Source: Sacculina carcini (Eukaryota; Arthropoda; Thecostraca; Sacculinidae). From it: a DNA stretch of 64,000 bases. The notes beneath the pieces are model-generated. The model did no database searches, was not told where the DNA came from, and saw only the letters and a list, made by a program, of their open reading frames with translations. The stretch covers positions 5,179,781 to 5,243,780 of the forward strand of contig OU696594.1 in NCBI GenBank assembly GCA_916048095.2. The letters are read 5' to 3'. Of this stretch, positions 45,828-57,686 are shown one piece after another (position 1 is the stretch's first letter; every line of letters begins with the position of its first letter). Made by a program: the position numbers and the translations under genes.

Positions 45828-45861
45828 TCTGGCGATTTGCTTTAAGGCAAATCGCCAGAAT
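45826..45861. repeat. Perfect 15-bp inverted repeat (hairpin)
   Basis: ATTCTGGCGATTTGC, six-base loop TTTAAG, then the exact reverse complement. It lies at the edge of the endonuclease remnant and may be a chance or mutation-derived palindrome. Confidence 0.8.
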
Positions 45862-46404
45862 CTTTCTTTCTCTTCTCTTTTATGTCCGTATTTGAGACAT
45901 TGTTAGCACATCAGGGCGTGATATCTATCTCGTAATTCATATATACCACACTCTAGCTATATTTTGTCTTGATTTTGCTTTCAAACAGCACGAAACTCAG
46001 GCTAAAGTTTCAATATGAAATGTGATGTTCCTTCCGCTGCCCTCTTTGTATATACGACCTATATTTTGTTGTTTTTTACATCACTAATACTCTGAAGGTA
46101 TTGATTTCTCTAAATCAATGTGTCCATCAGCTTTGAATAATTTTCCAATTTAGGCACAGCATTACACAGCATTAGTTTTGGTTTCAGATGAATTACTTGT
46201 GTTATTTTGAGATTATCCATTTTTTCAGTATATTTCGGCTGCTTCGCTCTTGACCTTCTCAAATTCAAATTTCACACCGATATTACCAGATTGTGTGAAT
46301 CTAGAATACTTGATCTGTATTCTTGAAAAAACTTCACTTATTCTTTTTTTTCTTTGTCGCACTTTCTTCATCTGTTGCCTTAATCACAATAATTCTTGAT
46401 TTCT

Positions 46405-48060
46405 TCAATGATTCAATTGAATCAATTATTTCTTCAATAAAATCAATTATTTATTCAATGAAATCAATTATTTCTTCGATAAAATCAATTATTTTTTCAA
46501 TGAAATCAATTATTTCTTCAATGAAATCAATTATTTCTTCAATGAAATCAATTATTTCTTCAATGAAATCAATTATTTCTTCAATGAAATCAATTATTTC
46601 TTCAATGAAATCAATCATTTCTTCAATGAAATCACTTATTTCTTCAATAAAATGAATATTTTCTTTAATGAAATAAATAATTTCTTCAATGAAATCAATT
46701 ATTTCTTCAATGAAATCAGTTATTTCTTCAATGAAATCAATTATTTCTTCAATGAAATCAATTATTTCTTCAATGAAATCAATTATTTCTTCAATGAAAT
46801 CAATTATTTCTTCAATGAAATCAATTATTTCTTCAATGAAATCAATTATTTCTTCAATGAAATCAATTATTTCTTCAATGAAATCAATTATTTCTTCAAT
46901 GAAATCAATTATTTCTTCAATGAAATCAATTATTTCTTCAATGAAATCAATTATTTCTTCAATGAAATCAATTATTTCTTCAATGAAATCAATTATTTCT
47001 TCAATGAAATCAATTATTTCTTCAATGAAATCAATTATTTCTTCAATGAAATCAATTATTTCTTCAATGAAATCAATTATTTCTTCAATGAAATCAATTA
47101 TTTCTTCAATGAAATCAATTATTTCTTCAATGAAATCAATTATTTCTTCAATGAAATCAATTATTTCTTCAATGAAATCAATTATTTCTTCAATGAAATC
47201 AATTATTTCTTCAATGAAATCAATTATTTCTTCAATGAAATCAATTATTTCTTCAATGAAATCAATTATTTATTCAATGAAATCAATTATTTATTCAATG
47301 AAAGCAATTATTTATTCAATGAAATCAATTATTTCTTCAGTGAAATCAATTATTTATTCAATGAAATCAATTATTTATTCAATGAAATCAATTATTTATT
47401 CAATGAAATCAATTATTTATTCAATGAAATCAATTATTTCTTCAATGAAATTAATAATTTAATTTAATGAAATAAATAATTTCTTCAATGAAATCAATTA
47501 TTTCTTCAATAAAATAAATATTTTCTTTAATGAAATCAATTATTTCTTCAATGAAATCAATTATTTCTTCAATGAAATCAATTATTTTTTCAATGAAATC
47601 AATTATTTCTTCAATGAAATCAATTATTTCTTCAATGAAATCAATTATTTCTTCAATGAAATCAATTAATTCTTCAATGAAATCAATTATTTCTTCAATG
47701 AAATCAATTATTTATTCAATGAAATCAATTATTTCTTCAATGAAATCAATTATTTCTTCAATGAAATCAATTATTTCTTCAATGAAATCAATTATTTCTT
47801 CAATGAAATTAATTATTTCTTCAATGAAATCAATTATTTCTTCAATGAAATCAATGATTTCTTCAATGAAATCAATGATTTCTTCAATGATATCAATTAT
47901 TATTTATTATCTTCAATTATCAATTATTTCTTCAATGAAATTAATACTTTCTTTGATGAAATTAATAATTTTCTCAATGAAATCACTTATTTCTTCAATG
48001 AAATTAATAATTTCTTTAATGAAAAAAATAATTTCTTCAATGAAATCAATTATTTCTTCA
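46405..48060. repeat. 21-bp minisatellite, about 75 copies, encoding a heptad on the minus strand
   Basis: The unit is ATGAAATCAATTATTTCTTC plus A. Two plus-strand frames are open only because the unit is stop-free there. The biologically likely strand is minus, where one frame reads E-E-I-I-D-F-I repeatedly. That is a seven-residue period in line with the LINE ORF1 on the same strand. Minor variants occur at both edges, and the centre (46680-47270) is almost uniform. Confidence 0.9.
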
Positions 48061-48339
48061 AATGTTATTGGTTCTTCTCCTTTCTTTTCTGACTACTTCA
48101 GTCCACTAAAGACATTGGCTCTTTGAACCATCCGTGATCTCATCAGTCGCACTCTCTATTGCCGATGAAACCGCGTTTTCCACAATCATCTTAATGGTGC
48201 CTTCAACATCATTGTTTGACAGACCTATGCCATTCATTTTTATGGATTCATGTACTTCAATGAGACCCTGCATGACTTGTTCCTCAAATTCAGATAATTC
48301 ATCTTCAACTTTGTCAGGTCACTTCTACTTTCTACAGAA

Positions 48340-48945
48340 TTATGTTTGATGATTTAGAGCACATTCATCACATACCCAGTTTACAGGATTACAGGAGTTA
48401 CAGGATTACAAGAGTTACAGGATTACAAGAGTTACAGGATTACAGGAGTTACAGGATTACAGTGCTTACAGGATTACAGGAGTTACAGGATTACAGGAGT
48501 TAAAGGAGTTACAGGAGTTTACAGAATTACAGGAGTTACAGGATTACAGGAGTTACAGGATTACAGGAGTTACAGGATTACAGGAGGTACAGGATTACAG
48601 GAGTTACAGGATTACAGGAGTTACAGGATTACAGGAGTTACAGGATTACAGGAGTTACAGGATTACAGGAGTTACAGGAGTTACAGAAGCTAACAGGATT
48701 ACAGGAGTTACAGGAGTTACAGAAGCTAACAGGATTACAGGAGTTACAGGATTACAGGAGTTACAGGATTACAGGATTTGGATAGATTCAAGCTCTTGAT
48801 ACCTCCTTGATGAACACACGATGTATGGAATCAATCCTTGCACAGCAAACATGGCACTGTGTTGCACTTACCTTGTTCATTCAATTCATGGCAGTTTCCA
48901 CACTGATTAGTTTTGATGTCATCAATTTGTTTTTTTCCGGTTTAC
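48340..48945 (-). pseudogene. PHD finger of LINE ORF1, interrupted by a minisatellite
   Basis: Minus strand: CGNC at 48902-48891, then CLLC at 48851-48840, an in-frame TGA where WFH would have its Trp, then FHTSC. After about 400 bp of 17-bp repeats it resumes with WVCDECALNHQ (48379-48345). Together these give the C4HC3 ligand order of a PHD finger, which is known in ORF1 proteins of CR1-group LINEs. The tandem array and the nonsense codon show that it is dead. Confidence 0.65.
48380..48778. repeat. 17-bp minisatellite
   Basis: About 23 copies of ACAGGATTACAGGAGTT with small variants (for example AGAAGCTAACAGG). It lies inside the PHD-finger coding segment of the decayed LINE. Confidence 0.9.
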
Positions 48946-49217
48946 ATGATAAAACGACGTAATGACTAATTATATTATGTAATTATACACTACGCAAATT
49001 ATGCAATGTGCAATAGTGCACAGAAGCACGCGATGCCTAGCACACGAATGCAACACACTCACAACACTGCACCTATATTTGATCCCTAGCATATAACACT
49101 CAATCACGCAAAGCTAAACCAAGCTAAGCCAGCCAGCAGCGATTCAAAACACGTCTGCACAACACGACAACTAAATCTCAACTTCTATAATCTTCTTCAA
49201 AAGAATCTTCTAACAGA

Positions 49218-49259
49218 AGGGTGTGTGTGTGTGTGTCTGCGTGTGTGTTTGTGTGTGTA

Positions 49260-49358
<99 letters not shown>

Positions 49359-49525
49359 CTGTGTGTATCTGTGTGTGTATGTATGTATGTATGTATGTAT
49401 GTATGTATGTACTCGTATGTATTTGGGTGTGTGTGTGTGCGTTTATGCCTATGTATGTATGTGTGTGTTTGTGTTAGTGTATATGTGTGTGTGTGTATGT
49501 GTGTGTGCGTGTGCGTGTGTGTACT
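49218..49525. repeat. (TG)n/(TATG)n microsatellite
   Basis: Long TG run with TATG units, adjoining a short LINE 3' fragment. Confidence 0.95.
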
Positions 49526-49640
49526 CACCTAGTTGGGTTACAGGATATGAGCTATGCTCGGCCTGTCCTGTTTAATTTTCCAATATTTGTCTAGTTTTTC
49601 TAGTTAAACTAGCGATAAACTATTGGTTTCTGCAATCGTC
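49515..49640 (-). repeat. Short copy of a LINE 3' end
   Basis: TACTCACCTAGTTGGGTTAC and GGCCTGTCCTGT resemble the 3' ends at 5398 and 23160. Truncated and diverged. Confidence 0.5.
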
Positions 49641-49829
49641 TTGTGTAAACTGTTCCATTTATTCACACACCGAGCAAAGGAAAGCTATATATATTGATGT
49701 CTTATCTACATCTTGTTTTACTCAAAAAAAAATTGTGTCTAGTTGTTTTTGCTGCACTAGTCCAATTTATTGTGAATCCAATATTCCTGTCATGAATCTG
49801 TAGATGTTAATTAAGTCTACTATGACTAA

Positions 49830-49867
<38 letters not shown>

Positions 49868-51090
49868 TGTCGAAAAACATTAAGCAAATGTACAGAGAGG
49901 TATTTGGATCTGATTTAATCAACTAATGAATGCATATGTCCAATTCTCAACAATACAAGCATAAAGTCAATTGTTGCAGCACACAAACACATACTAACGT
50001 TGCAGCCGTTGCAACCGTTGCAAAGACGAATTAACCCGATGGATTCCTTCTGCAACATGCAATGAAGTGCACGATAGGGGATCATATAAGTATCCTACAC
50101 TACAATAAATTAAAATTGATATACAGAAATACTAAAATGATATACAAATTTATTTAGCTTAATTGATTTACAAGCTTAAAAATAGCAAAGTTTTTGTAGG
50201 CAATATAATTATGGGAACTAATGGGTCGAGAAGGAAAAACATTTTTATTGAAATATTTCGTTAATATGAAGGTAATGTTTGTAATAAATATAGCCTAATG
50301 ATTATATATGAGTTGATAATTTAATCATATAGCAAAAATGCCTATAATTGCAATTTTTAGAATCTTTACAGATAAATATTACATTTTGCTTATTTGTCGA
50401 AAAAATCCTGTTGTTTTTGGTTATTAAGTGTTGATAAAATTAATTTATCAATATTTATTAGTTTGTTTTGGTTTTAATATATATTCGTGTTTGCCCATTT
50501 TGTCCTTTTTAGTGCATATGTATTGTATCTATATATTTAACCAATGATAATTGAGAAATTATCCACCAAAAGAGTAAATATCATTGAAAAAATATTGCAA
50601 AATGTTGATAATTATTTTGTATATTGAAAAAGTGACACATATTTCCCAAAAAAAAATTGTTTTTCTTTGTTTTGTTTTCTTGTCGATTTTTGTGATAATT
50701 CGCGCAAAGCGTGGACTTACAAGCATATATACAAGATATAAACAGTTATCAAGAATACCTTAATTATGGCACGAACGAATCTGTAGTTTTCTGCGCTAGC
50801 TTGAGATAAATGCACCGCTATTTTTGGATCGTTGAGCTTCAGTTGACCAAACACACGCAACTAGATTAAATGAGCTAATGGAATTCTGGGATCAAAGCAG
50901 AGGCGATGCCAAGAAAAGGAGAGTTTGGAGAAGCTAATCCCCTCAATCCATCTTACCATTAAATCTTTCCATTACAAATAAATTAACATTTCTAGCGTAG
51001 TTCCTCGTGTTTTGCTAAGGCCCGCATTATGTTTCTTAGCCCCCCGGGAATAATCCTAGCGCCGCCATTGGGAATTAGGGTTGATTTTTG
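49640..51090. other. No gene seen
   Basis: AT-rich unique-looking sequence. (TG)n at 49832-49870. 50990-51075 resembles other element ends (TAGCCCCCCGGGAATAATCC, GCGCCGCCATTG), also seen at 9560-9595, 29765-29835 and 61015-61085. Confidence 0.5.
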
Positions 51091-51092
51091 TC

Positions 51093-51381
51093 TTAGCCTT
51101 TCACTTGAAATTTCCATTCATCAGCCAAGTTTTCCGTTAAGCGATTCAAGCTAAGTAAGTGAGTTGTAATTTTTCTGCCCTCAATAGGATAGACTATAGA
51201 AACTGAAGACGTTGATGGATGTGAAATCAAATCGGGTTGTTTTATAAATTTATTATGTGACAAATATATTTGATAATTTTTACCAGCAATGCGTTTCAGT
51301 TGCTTGAAAATATTTTTAACAATTGTTGTTTTTGAGTACATTTTCTCCGTCAAAAAAACGTCAAACACCTGCCAAATTATA
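51093..51381 (-). CDS. Possible terminal exon, unknown protein
   Basis: After an acceptor-like ATAATTTGGCAG the minus strand is open for about 95 codons to TAA: VFDVFLTEKMYSKTTIVKNI and later SVSIVYPIEGRKITTHLL, ending FQVKG. The composition is ordinary for protein. No domain is recognised. It may be a gene end or a decayed transposon. Confidence 0.3.
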
Positions 51382-51621
51382 TTTAAACAAAACCGTAAAC
51401 GAAACACAAAACGTTTTAAAATATTTTAAAACATTAAAACGTTTTTACAGCATCAGCAAAACTCAAACAATCAAAGAATATAAAGTTTAATAAAAGGGCA
51501 AGTTCCTTTATAATCATAAAAAATATTTATACAACTAATAAATATATTACTTATGAATATTTTAACGTATATATTAATATATATTATATATTGATCAAAT
51601 ACTTATAAATATATTAACTTG

Positions 51622-51960
51622 GTTAAAGGTTAAAGGTCTCAAGTGACAGCTACTACACTGGAAGAAGTCGAAGCTTATGAACACACACAGGTGTGTCCCG
51701 TGCAGCTCGCTGTCACCGCAGAACCGACCCTCTCCACGCTATGACGCCACAAGAACGGAAGACGTATTAGAGAGGGCCACCTCCCCAGAATGCATGACAC
51801 AACACATGACTGATATCTGGTACCATCATTTACTGCTGGGTGGACAGGGACTGTTGGATTATAGAATTCACCCATTGAAATTCTCCTCCGCCGGGTTTTT
51901 GAACCACGGACCTCCCGCTTGTGAGGTGGGTGTGCTAACCACTAAACCACGAAGTCCAAC
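51622..51960 (-). mobile_element. tRNA-Val-derived SINE copy 8
   Basis: Minus copy, full length, with GGTTAAAGGTTAAAGG tail. Lies between the two possible minus-strand exons at 51 and 52 kb. Confidence 0.9.
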
Positions 51961-51978
51961 AAAATGGACATCTAAACT

Positions 51979-52165
51979 TCATCTAAGCTTGACAAACACA
52001 GAGGATGTTATACGCAGCCAGTGGACTTCAACCTTGGGCTTGCTAAATAATTTTATTTGTAACTGTTTATGTATCAACCAGGCGACTACATTTGGATGTA
52101 CGTCCGAAATTGTCCTTTTAAAAAAATCTTCAGCTGTTGCACCACTGAAGTTAAAAAATATTTTC
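51979..52165 (-). CDS. Possible exon, unknown protein
   Basis: Minus-strand frame after TTTTTTAACTTCAG reads GATAEDFFKRTISDVHPNVV, then AWLIHKQLQIKLF and VEVHWLRITSSVFVKLR before TGA. It looks protein-like. A SINE (51622-51960) lies just beyond its 3' end. It could belong with the frame at 51093-51381, but I see no convincing donor to join them. Confidence 0.25.
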
Positions 52166-52279
52166 AAAATAATTTCAGCGGCTGTTTACGGATTTTGGCA
52201 AGCAATATCGTGAAAGGCAATTATAGTGCCCACTTTGATCCGTGTTACGCTAATTATAGCTGTTTGACTTGAGCAAAAT

Positions 52280-53310
52280 GAGAGATATTGCCTTTTGAGA
52301 CCGATGTAAGACTAAGAACATTTTCTGGTTCCTTAGGGAAATTCCATTGAAGACTTGAAATACGAAACTAATTATTTGTCTATAGAAAAGTCCATACAAA
52401 CGCAGACAACCTTCATAGTTGGCTTTAAATCATTTTAGTCACTTTCAAAATTTGAGAACGTAAATCCAAAATTTTGATCAAGTTTTCAAAACAGCGTACA
52501 AAACAATCAATGTTTTTTTAATTTTTACTTCAGATGATTATAAAACACTAGTAGAAAGGTGTATTAATTTAAAACGATCAGGAAAAAAATAACACACAAA
52601 TCAGCAAACAAATTAAAAACAATATTTATTCACGAGGATTTAGAAAATATGGTGTTCATTATATAAATAATATTAATTATTATAGAATAATTTTGGTTAT
52701 GATATTGTACAGTTTGTTGATGTTTAGTGCTTAGAAGAACAGAAAAAAGACGGTTATTTATATTGGATAAGCAAGAAAACATTTTCAAATTTCCTGCTGC
52801 CAAAAATATCACCTGATTGCATTTTTCAATTTTTTCAATTGCTGGAAAACTATTGTTGTCAATTCTTGTGACTTGCCTACACTAAATTAAATTAGCCAAA
52901 ACTAATTTCAAAGTTTGCTAAATCATTTGTGTTTGTGTTCGCTGAAGCGATTCACACGTAAACTTGATGCAAAATTGCAAATCTAAATTGCAGCGTCAAC
53001 AACTGACAGTGTCAACATATTGCAACCGATCAATATGTGCATTCACTCAGTATGTGTCAGTCCACACCATTGGCCATTCTTGAAAATCTACTCTCGAGAT
53101 TCTAGGACAGCCCAAATAACCATTAGCCTGTGAATAGCACGATCAACATAGAATCCCATTCAAAATATGAGACTTGCAAAATTTTGACAATATATCTGAC
53201 AGGTGTCATTTAGAGGTTGAATGGATAGGAGTAATTTCTAGATTATATAGATAGATTAGATAGAAAAGATCAGATAGTGTGCAATATATGTTCCGTAGAA
53301 ACTCCTGAGG
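52280..53310. other. No gene seen
   Basis: AT-rich sequence to the foldback element. No supported exon. Confidence 0.5.
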
Positions 53311-53318
53311 AAAAATTG

Positions 53319-53793
53319 GGTCCTTACGTATTATCGGGAGGACCTTAGGTAAGGTTAGGTTAGGTTAGCTTAGGTTAGGTTAGGTTAGGTTAGGTTACCG
53401 ATGAGTGACGACGACCTAGCCTAAGACATTCGTCACACTATTGTCGTTTTTGATTACATGTGTATATTGTTGTTCACCGTTTGAAATCTTGTATGCCATG
53501 TTAAAAATACACTGGATGGAGTTAAATAAATAAATAATTATTTATTTATTCAACTTCAGTCGTTGATAATAAAATTATTTATTTATTTAACTCCATCCAG
53601 TGTATTTTTAACATGGCATACAAGATTTCAAACGGTGAACAACAATATACACATGTAATCAAAAACGACAATAGTGTGACGAATGTCTTAGGCTAGGTCG
53701 TCGTCACTCATCGGTAACCTAACCTAACCTAACCTAACCTAACCTAACCTAACCTAACCTAACCTAAGGTCCTCCCGATAATACGTAAGGACC
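53319..53793. mobile_element. Foldback element with 221-bp inverted arms and TTAGG-like arrays
   Basis: The left arm (53319-53539) and right arm (53573-53793) are reverse complements apart from about two mismatches, around a 33-bp loop. Each arm holds about ten units of GGTTA (CCTAA on the other strand). The flanks carry the same 8 bp, AAAAATTG (53311-53318 and 53794-53801), showing insertion by a DNA-transposon-like mechanism. No coding capacity. Confidence 0.92.
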
Positions 53794-55278
53794 AAAAATT
53801 GTTTGCAATCCAAAGATTGTTGCGATGCAACTTTTCAATATTTTAATTGCAACATTCCTTGGCGAAATTGCGTACTTCCCTGTTGCATTTAATGTTGCAT
53901 CCAATTGGGTTTAGTTGTTTGAAGTTCCTTGAAACGGAGGGAATATAATCTCATAAAACCTCATTTATCTAGTGAAGGAATTCTTAACATTTCGATTATT
54001 CCATACCCCCAATCAGGACCGGATTAACGTATAGGCAAAGTAGGCAGTTGCCTAGGGCCCCGCGCTTTTGGGGGCCCCGCGCTTTTGGTGTCCTATAGAC
54101 AGTGGGGTGTTGCGACTCAAATATCTTAGGGACCCATCTCATTATTTTCTCAACTTCTCATAGTCTGACCTCGTATTTTGAAACATTCTCCCGCTAATTC
54201 ACGTTGTATTTTTGCATCAGTCAGGAGGTAACCTGATAAAACATAGCACGTGTATAGCCAGCTCTCTTAGATCTAGCTCACTCGCACACTTACATCCACA
54301 CACGCATACATACAGATTGTGTATGCACAGCGAGAGCAATATTCGTGTGTTCCTGTGTGTGTGTGGGTGTGTGTGCGTGTATATATGTGTGTGTGTGTGT
54401 ATATATGTGTGTGTGTGTATGTATGTATGTATATATGAGTGTGTATGTATGTATGTATATATGTATGCATTGTACACATATATGACATGCATGTGGGGTT
54501 CATTGAACTCGCAAACTGCCCCTTTCGCCGATCATCAAATGTACATGCACTGTCTTGAATGGAAGAAGTTGTGGCAGTGTAGTTAGTTAGTTAGTGTGTG
54601 GCAGTAAGTTACAGTGTATTGCCGAATTGTTCTGCAGTTTCATCGCATACAGGTTTGAACATTGAATTGAGAATTATAGTTTGTTTTTATTGCTTTCAGA
54701 GCCGTATCGACAGCCCCTCGGCCGTGGGCTCCACGATGTTCAGGGGCACCTTTAGAAGTAAGGGGAAGGGTCTCCCAGAGTGAACGTGTGGCTAAAATCG
54801 TCACTAGCTTTTTTGTACAAGGTGTTAATAATGTTATCAACAATTTTCTTTGGAGGAGACCCATAACACCTCTTTACGGCTCTGTATGCTTTCATCTACA
54901 ACTTGTATGTGAGCTACAAAAATATGAGGGTAACATGTGATAAGAGACGGTTGAGTTTGCGGTTCATACACACATGGTAGATAAATTATCCTGGTTTTGT
55001 GAAGTGATTATCATCAGTGGCAGCGCCCAGAATTTTCCGGACGGAGGGGGGGATTATGAAAAATGATAAGGGGGCATGGCATGCACAGTGGTCAGGCCAA
55101 ATATATCCGGGATCAAGTTATTGGGGGGCTTTGGCGGCCTTGATCGTTTTTTTGCGGGAACTTCGGCTTTCCAGGCCAACCCACTTATTTGACGCTGCCC
55201 CTGATTACCATGAGCTATAGGGTACAATTATATAGAAAATTAAAAACAATTGAAAGTGGAATGTTGATACTGAGATGA

Positions 55279-55461
55279 TTGCAGATATTGTCCTTGTACG
55301 ATATGTCATCTCGTGATCGTGATGTTGGGAGGTTTTATGCAAATGGATCTCAAAAACGAAAAAAGAAACTTCAAGAACAAGAAAATATAATCAAAGACAC
55401 ATCAAATTGTAGGAAGATCACAGATATGCTGACGAAAAGAGTTCCTGAGGCCATAGCATAA
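55279..55461 (+). pseudogene. hAT transposase, N-terminal fragment
   Basis: Reads MSSRDRDVGRFYANGSQKRK then KKLQEQENIIKD, similar to the basic start of ZMYM-type hAT proteins (MSSRKRPSGAEKRKKQK style). It ends at a stop about 30 bp before the C-terminal fragment, so the catalytic core is missing. Confidence 0.65.
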
Positions 55462-55489
55462 GCCCAGTCGAATTCATTTATCCGGATAT

Positions 55490-55849
55490 ATGAAACAGAC
55501 TGAAGCGACCTCTGAACAATGTGCACCATCAGCTGCGCCTAAACATATCAGGGATGCAGGTGTTTCACAAGCATTCCCAAGTGTGGACATAGTTTACCTT
55601 ACTTTCCGCCTTTACTTGACGCTACCCTCCTCTAACAGTGAAGGGGAGCGTTCATTTTCTGTCTTGAATAGAATTAAAAACCACCTCCGTTCGACTATGA
55701 GCCAAGAAAAAATGTGTAGCCTAGCGTTGTTGACTATTGGGTCCAATCTCACAAATGATATTAATGTCTACGATGTTATTGATGATTTTGCTAAAATGAA
55801 GTCCAGAAAAAGTTTATATAATCATGTAATACTACTGGTAGAATGGTAG
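55490..55849 (+). pseudogene. hAT transposase, C-terminal dimerisation domain
   Basis: Reads AFPSVDIVYLTFRLYLTLPS then EGERSFSVLNRIKNHLRSTM and IDDFAKMKSRK. This is the hAT family C-terminal dimerisation region (SGERSFS.L..IK..LRSTM). About 120 codons to TAG. It joins the N-terminal fragment by an internal deletion. Confidence 0.88.
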
Positions 55850-56439
55850 TCACCGGGCACCTCATTATTACGATTACGATACATGTGTGGCGTCGTGAAG
55901 CCACATTGAAAACGAGGAAGACACGGCGAGAAAAGTCTATTGCAGGCGAGATCACAATAATAATTTGCTAATACCAGCGAATGCGAGCGAATCTGAGCGA
56001 ATGGCCCTTTGACCGGCAGTGTGCCGTGTTATATAAGCTAGGTCATGTGACCTTTCACACGGTCACATGACCATTCACACGGTCACATTCCCACACACAC
56101 GCCTAACCGCGTTCACCAATACAGAAGGATACACACAGACATACACTTGACATGTATACACACCAGACGCGCATACAAACGAGCGGATATAGACCTGTTA
56201 GCGGCAGTGTCATTTTGAGGCATAATTCTCATACTCTCTCTTTGCCGTCCTAGTCCGGAAGGCAGCATAGGCGCACACAAGTTTAACTAGTGCTGGAGCT
56301 AAAATTTGAAATTCGAGACAAACTCCTACAGAGGGTGCTGAAACTTGGCGTTGTATTGGCATGGATTATAAGAAACGACACTCAAGTCAGAATGCGAGAG
56401 GTGGCAATAATAAATGTCAATAAATATGAGCATGCTGGT

Positions 56440-56535
56440 CTTGTCACCTAACCTCACCTAACCTAACCTAACCAACCTGACCAACCAAACCTAAGCAACC
56501 CACCTAACCTAACCTAACCAAGCCTAACCTACGTT
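56440..56535. repeat. Imperfect (CCTAA)n stretch inside the hAT element
   Basis: CACCTAACCTAACCTAACC with ACCAACC and AAGCC variants. More diverged than the arrays in the foldback element. Confidence 0.8.
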
Positions 56536-57499
56536 AATCGCGAGGAACGGCTTATTATCACAGGCTCTGCTTAGCGCATTTCCCGCACTCTCACTTTTTG
56601 TCTCAAACGGCCAGTTTCAGAGCCCTCTAGCGGATTGTCTCAAACGGACATTTTTAGCTCCGGTATGGTCTTCGCGCGCCTATGGCACGGGTCGAATTAT
56701 GTAGAGGTTGAGAGCGGCCGTGAAGTCTGTCTCAAAATGCCATTGCCGCTAAGTGGGTAGTCTCCCAAACGAGCGAAACACACACACACAACAGGACACA
56801 CTAACACGTTCGCAAACATACAAACGCCCAACCACGCAACTTGCACGCCTCCACACATGTTTCATGAATACGATTGTTTTTGTATCTAGTCCAAGGAAAA
56901 TGTGCAGCAAATTTGCGTCTTCCAGATATATTTACATTTGCATAACCAAATTTGTATGTAAATTTTCAAAAATATTTGATAGAGCTAGCTTGGTCAAAAC
57001 TGCACCTGTGCGGTGAAATATTGTCTGCAACAGTTTATGAAATATTGCATAAAGCAATATTGAGCGCTCAGTGTTTCATGTATGAAAGTGTTAGTATAAT
57101 ATATCATTTGTTATATCTTTTAATGTATCTTATGTTGTATGCTGTGTTGTAATATATTATGCGTGTTTTGTGCTTGTATTCTATTAGCGATTGGAGGTGA
57201 CCGAATTTGAGTCGTGCACGATATCAGTCAGGCAAATCATTCTATATTGTGGGTTCCATTTTCGGGTTTGGGAGGTACAAAAAAGTTGTTGAAGCCGTTA
57301 TTATATACTCATATTCTGCATGTGTTACTGAAAAGTTGATCAGTTTTTCGGCGGCGTAGGCAAGGTGTTGGTTGACTCAACTGAGTGGGGGCCACAATAT
57401 CACGCCCAGGTTTGCTACTTCATATCTCATATCATGGGGGCCCCGCGGATCTGAACTGCCTAGGGCCCCGCGAAGTCTTAATCCGGCCCTGCCCCCAAT

Positions 57500-57660
57500 G
57501 GATAGTCGAATATGGTCCCATACACCCTTTACTTGAGTGTTGAAAAAATTATCACCAATCCTATTATTTGCCAGTATGTCTTCCAGATCCACGAGTATTT
57601 CAATCGCTTGAATTCACTGTACTTTAGCTTACGAATTACTAGGACATAATCATTGATAAT
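57500..57660 (+). repeat. Dispersed repeat R, right part (interrupted by hAT)
   Basis: Shares TATCACCAATCCTATTATTTG and CTTCCAGATCCACGAGTATT with the copy at 12050-12240. Its left part lies at about 53930-54013, on the other side of the hAT element. Confidence 0.75.
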
Positions 57661-57686
57661 TATATTATTTATAAACGATTGATTAT

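Larger units (their letters stand above)
54014..57491 (+). mobile_element. hAT DNA transposon with internally deleted transposase
   Basis: Ends CAGGACCGGATTAA and TTAATCCGGCCCTG form inverted termini. The flanks carry an exact 8-bp duplication CCCCCAAT (54006-54013 and 57492-57499). Subterminal TGCCTAGGGCCCCGCG occurs inverted at both ends. The interior keeps only the N-terminal end (55279-55461) and C-terminal dimerisation domain (55490-55849) of a ZMYM-like hAT transposase, so this copy cannot move by itself. It also contains an imperfect CCTAA-rich stretch (56440-56530) and (CA)/(TG) tracts (54290-54480). Confidence 0.9.

Noticed and set aside
46652..47467. Plus-strand frames of 271 and 257 codons (FFNEINY and MKSIISS repeats)
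   Set aside because: Both come from the same 21-bp minisatellite; the likely ancestral coding strand is minus, in the LINE ORF1.
46405..48778. Possible CRISPR array
   Set aside because: The 21-bp and 17-bp arrays have no unique spacers, and the genome is eukaryotic.
53340..53770. Telomere or interstitial telomeric repeat
   Set aside because: The TTAGG units lie symmetrically within the arms of a foldback element bounded by target duplications.
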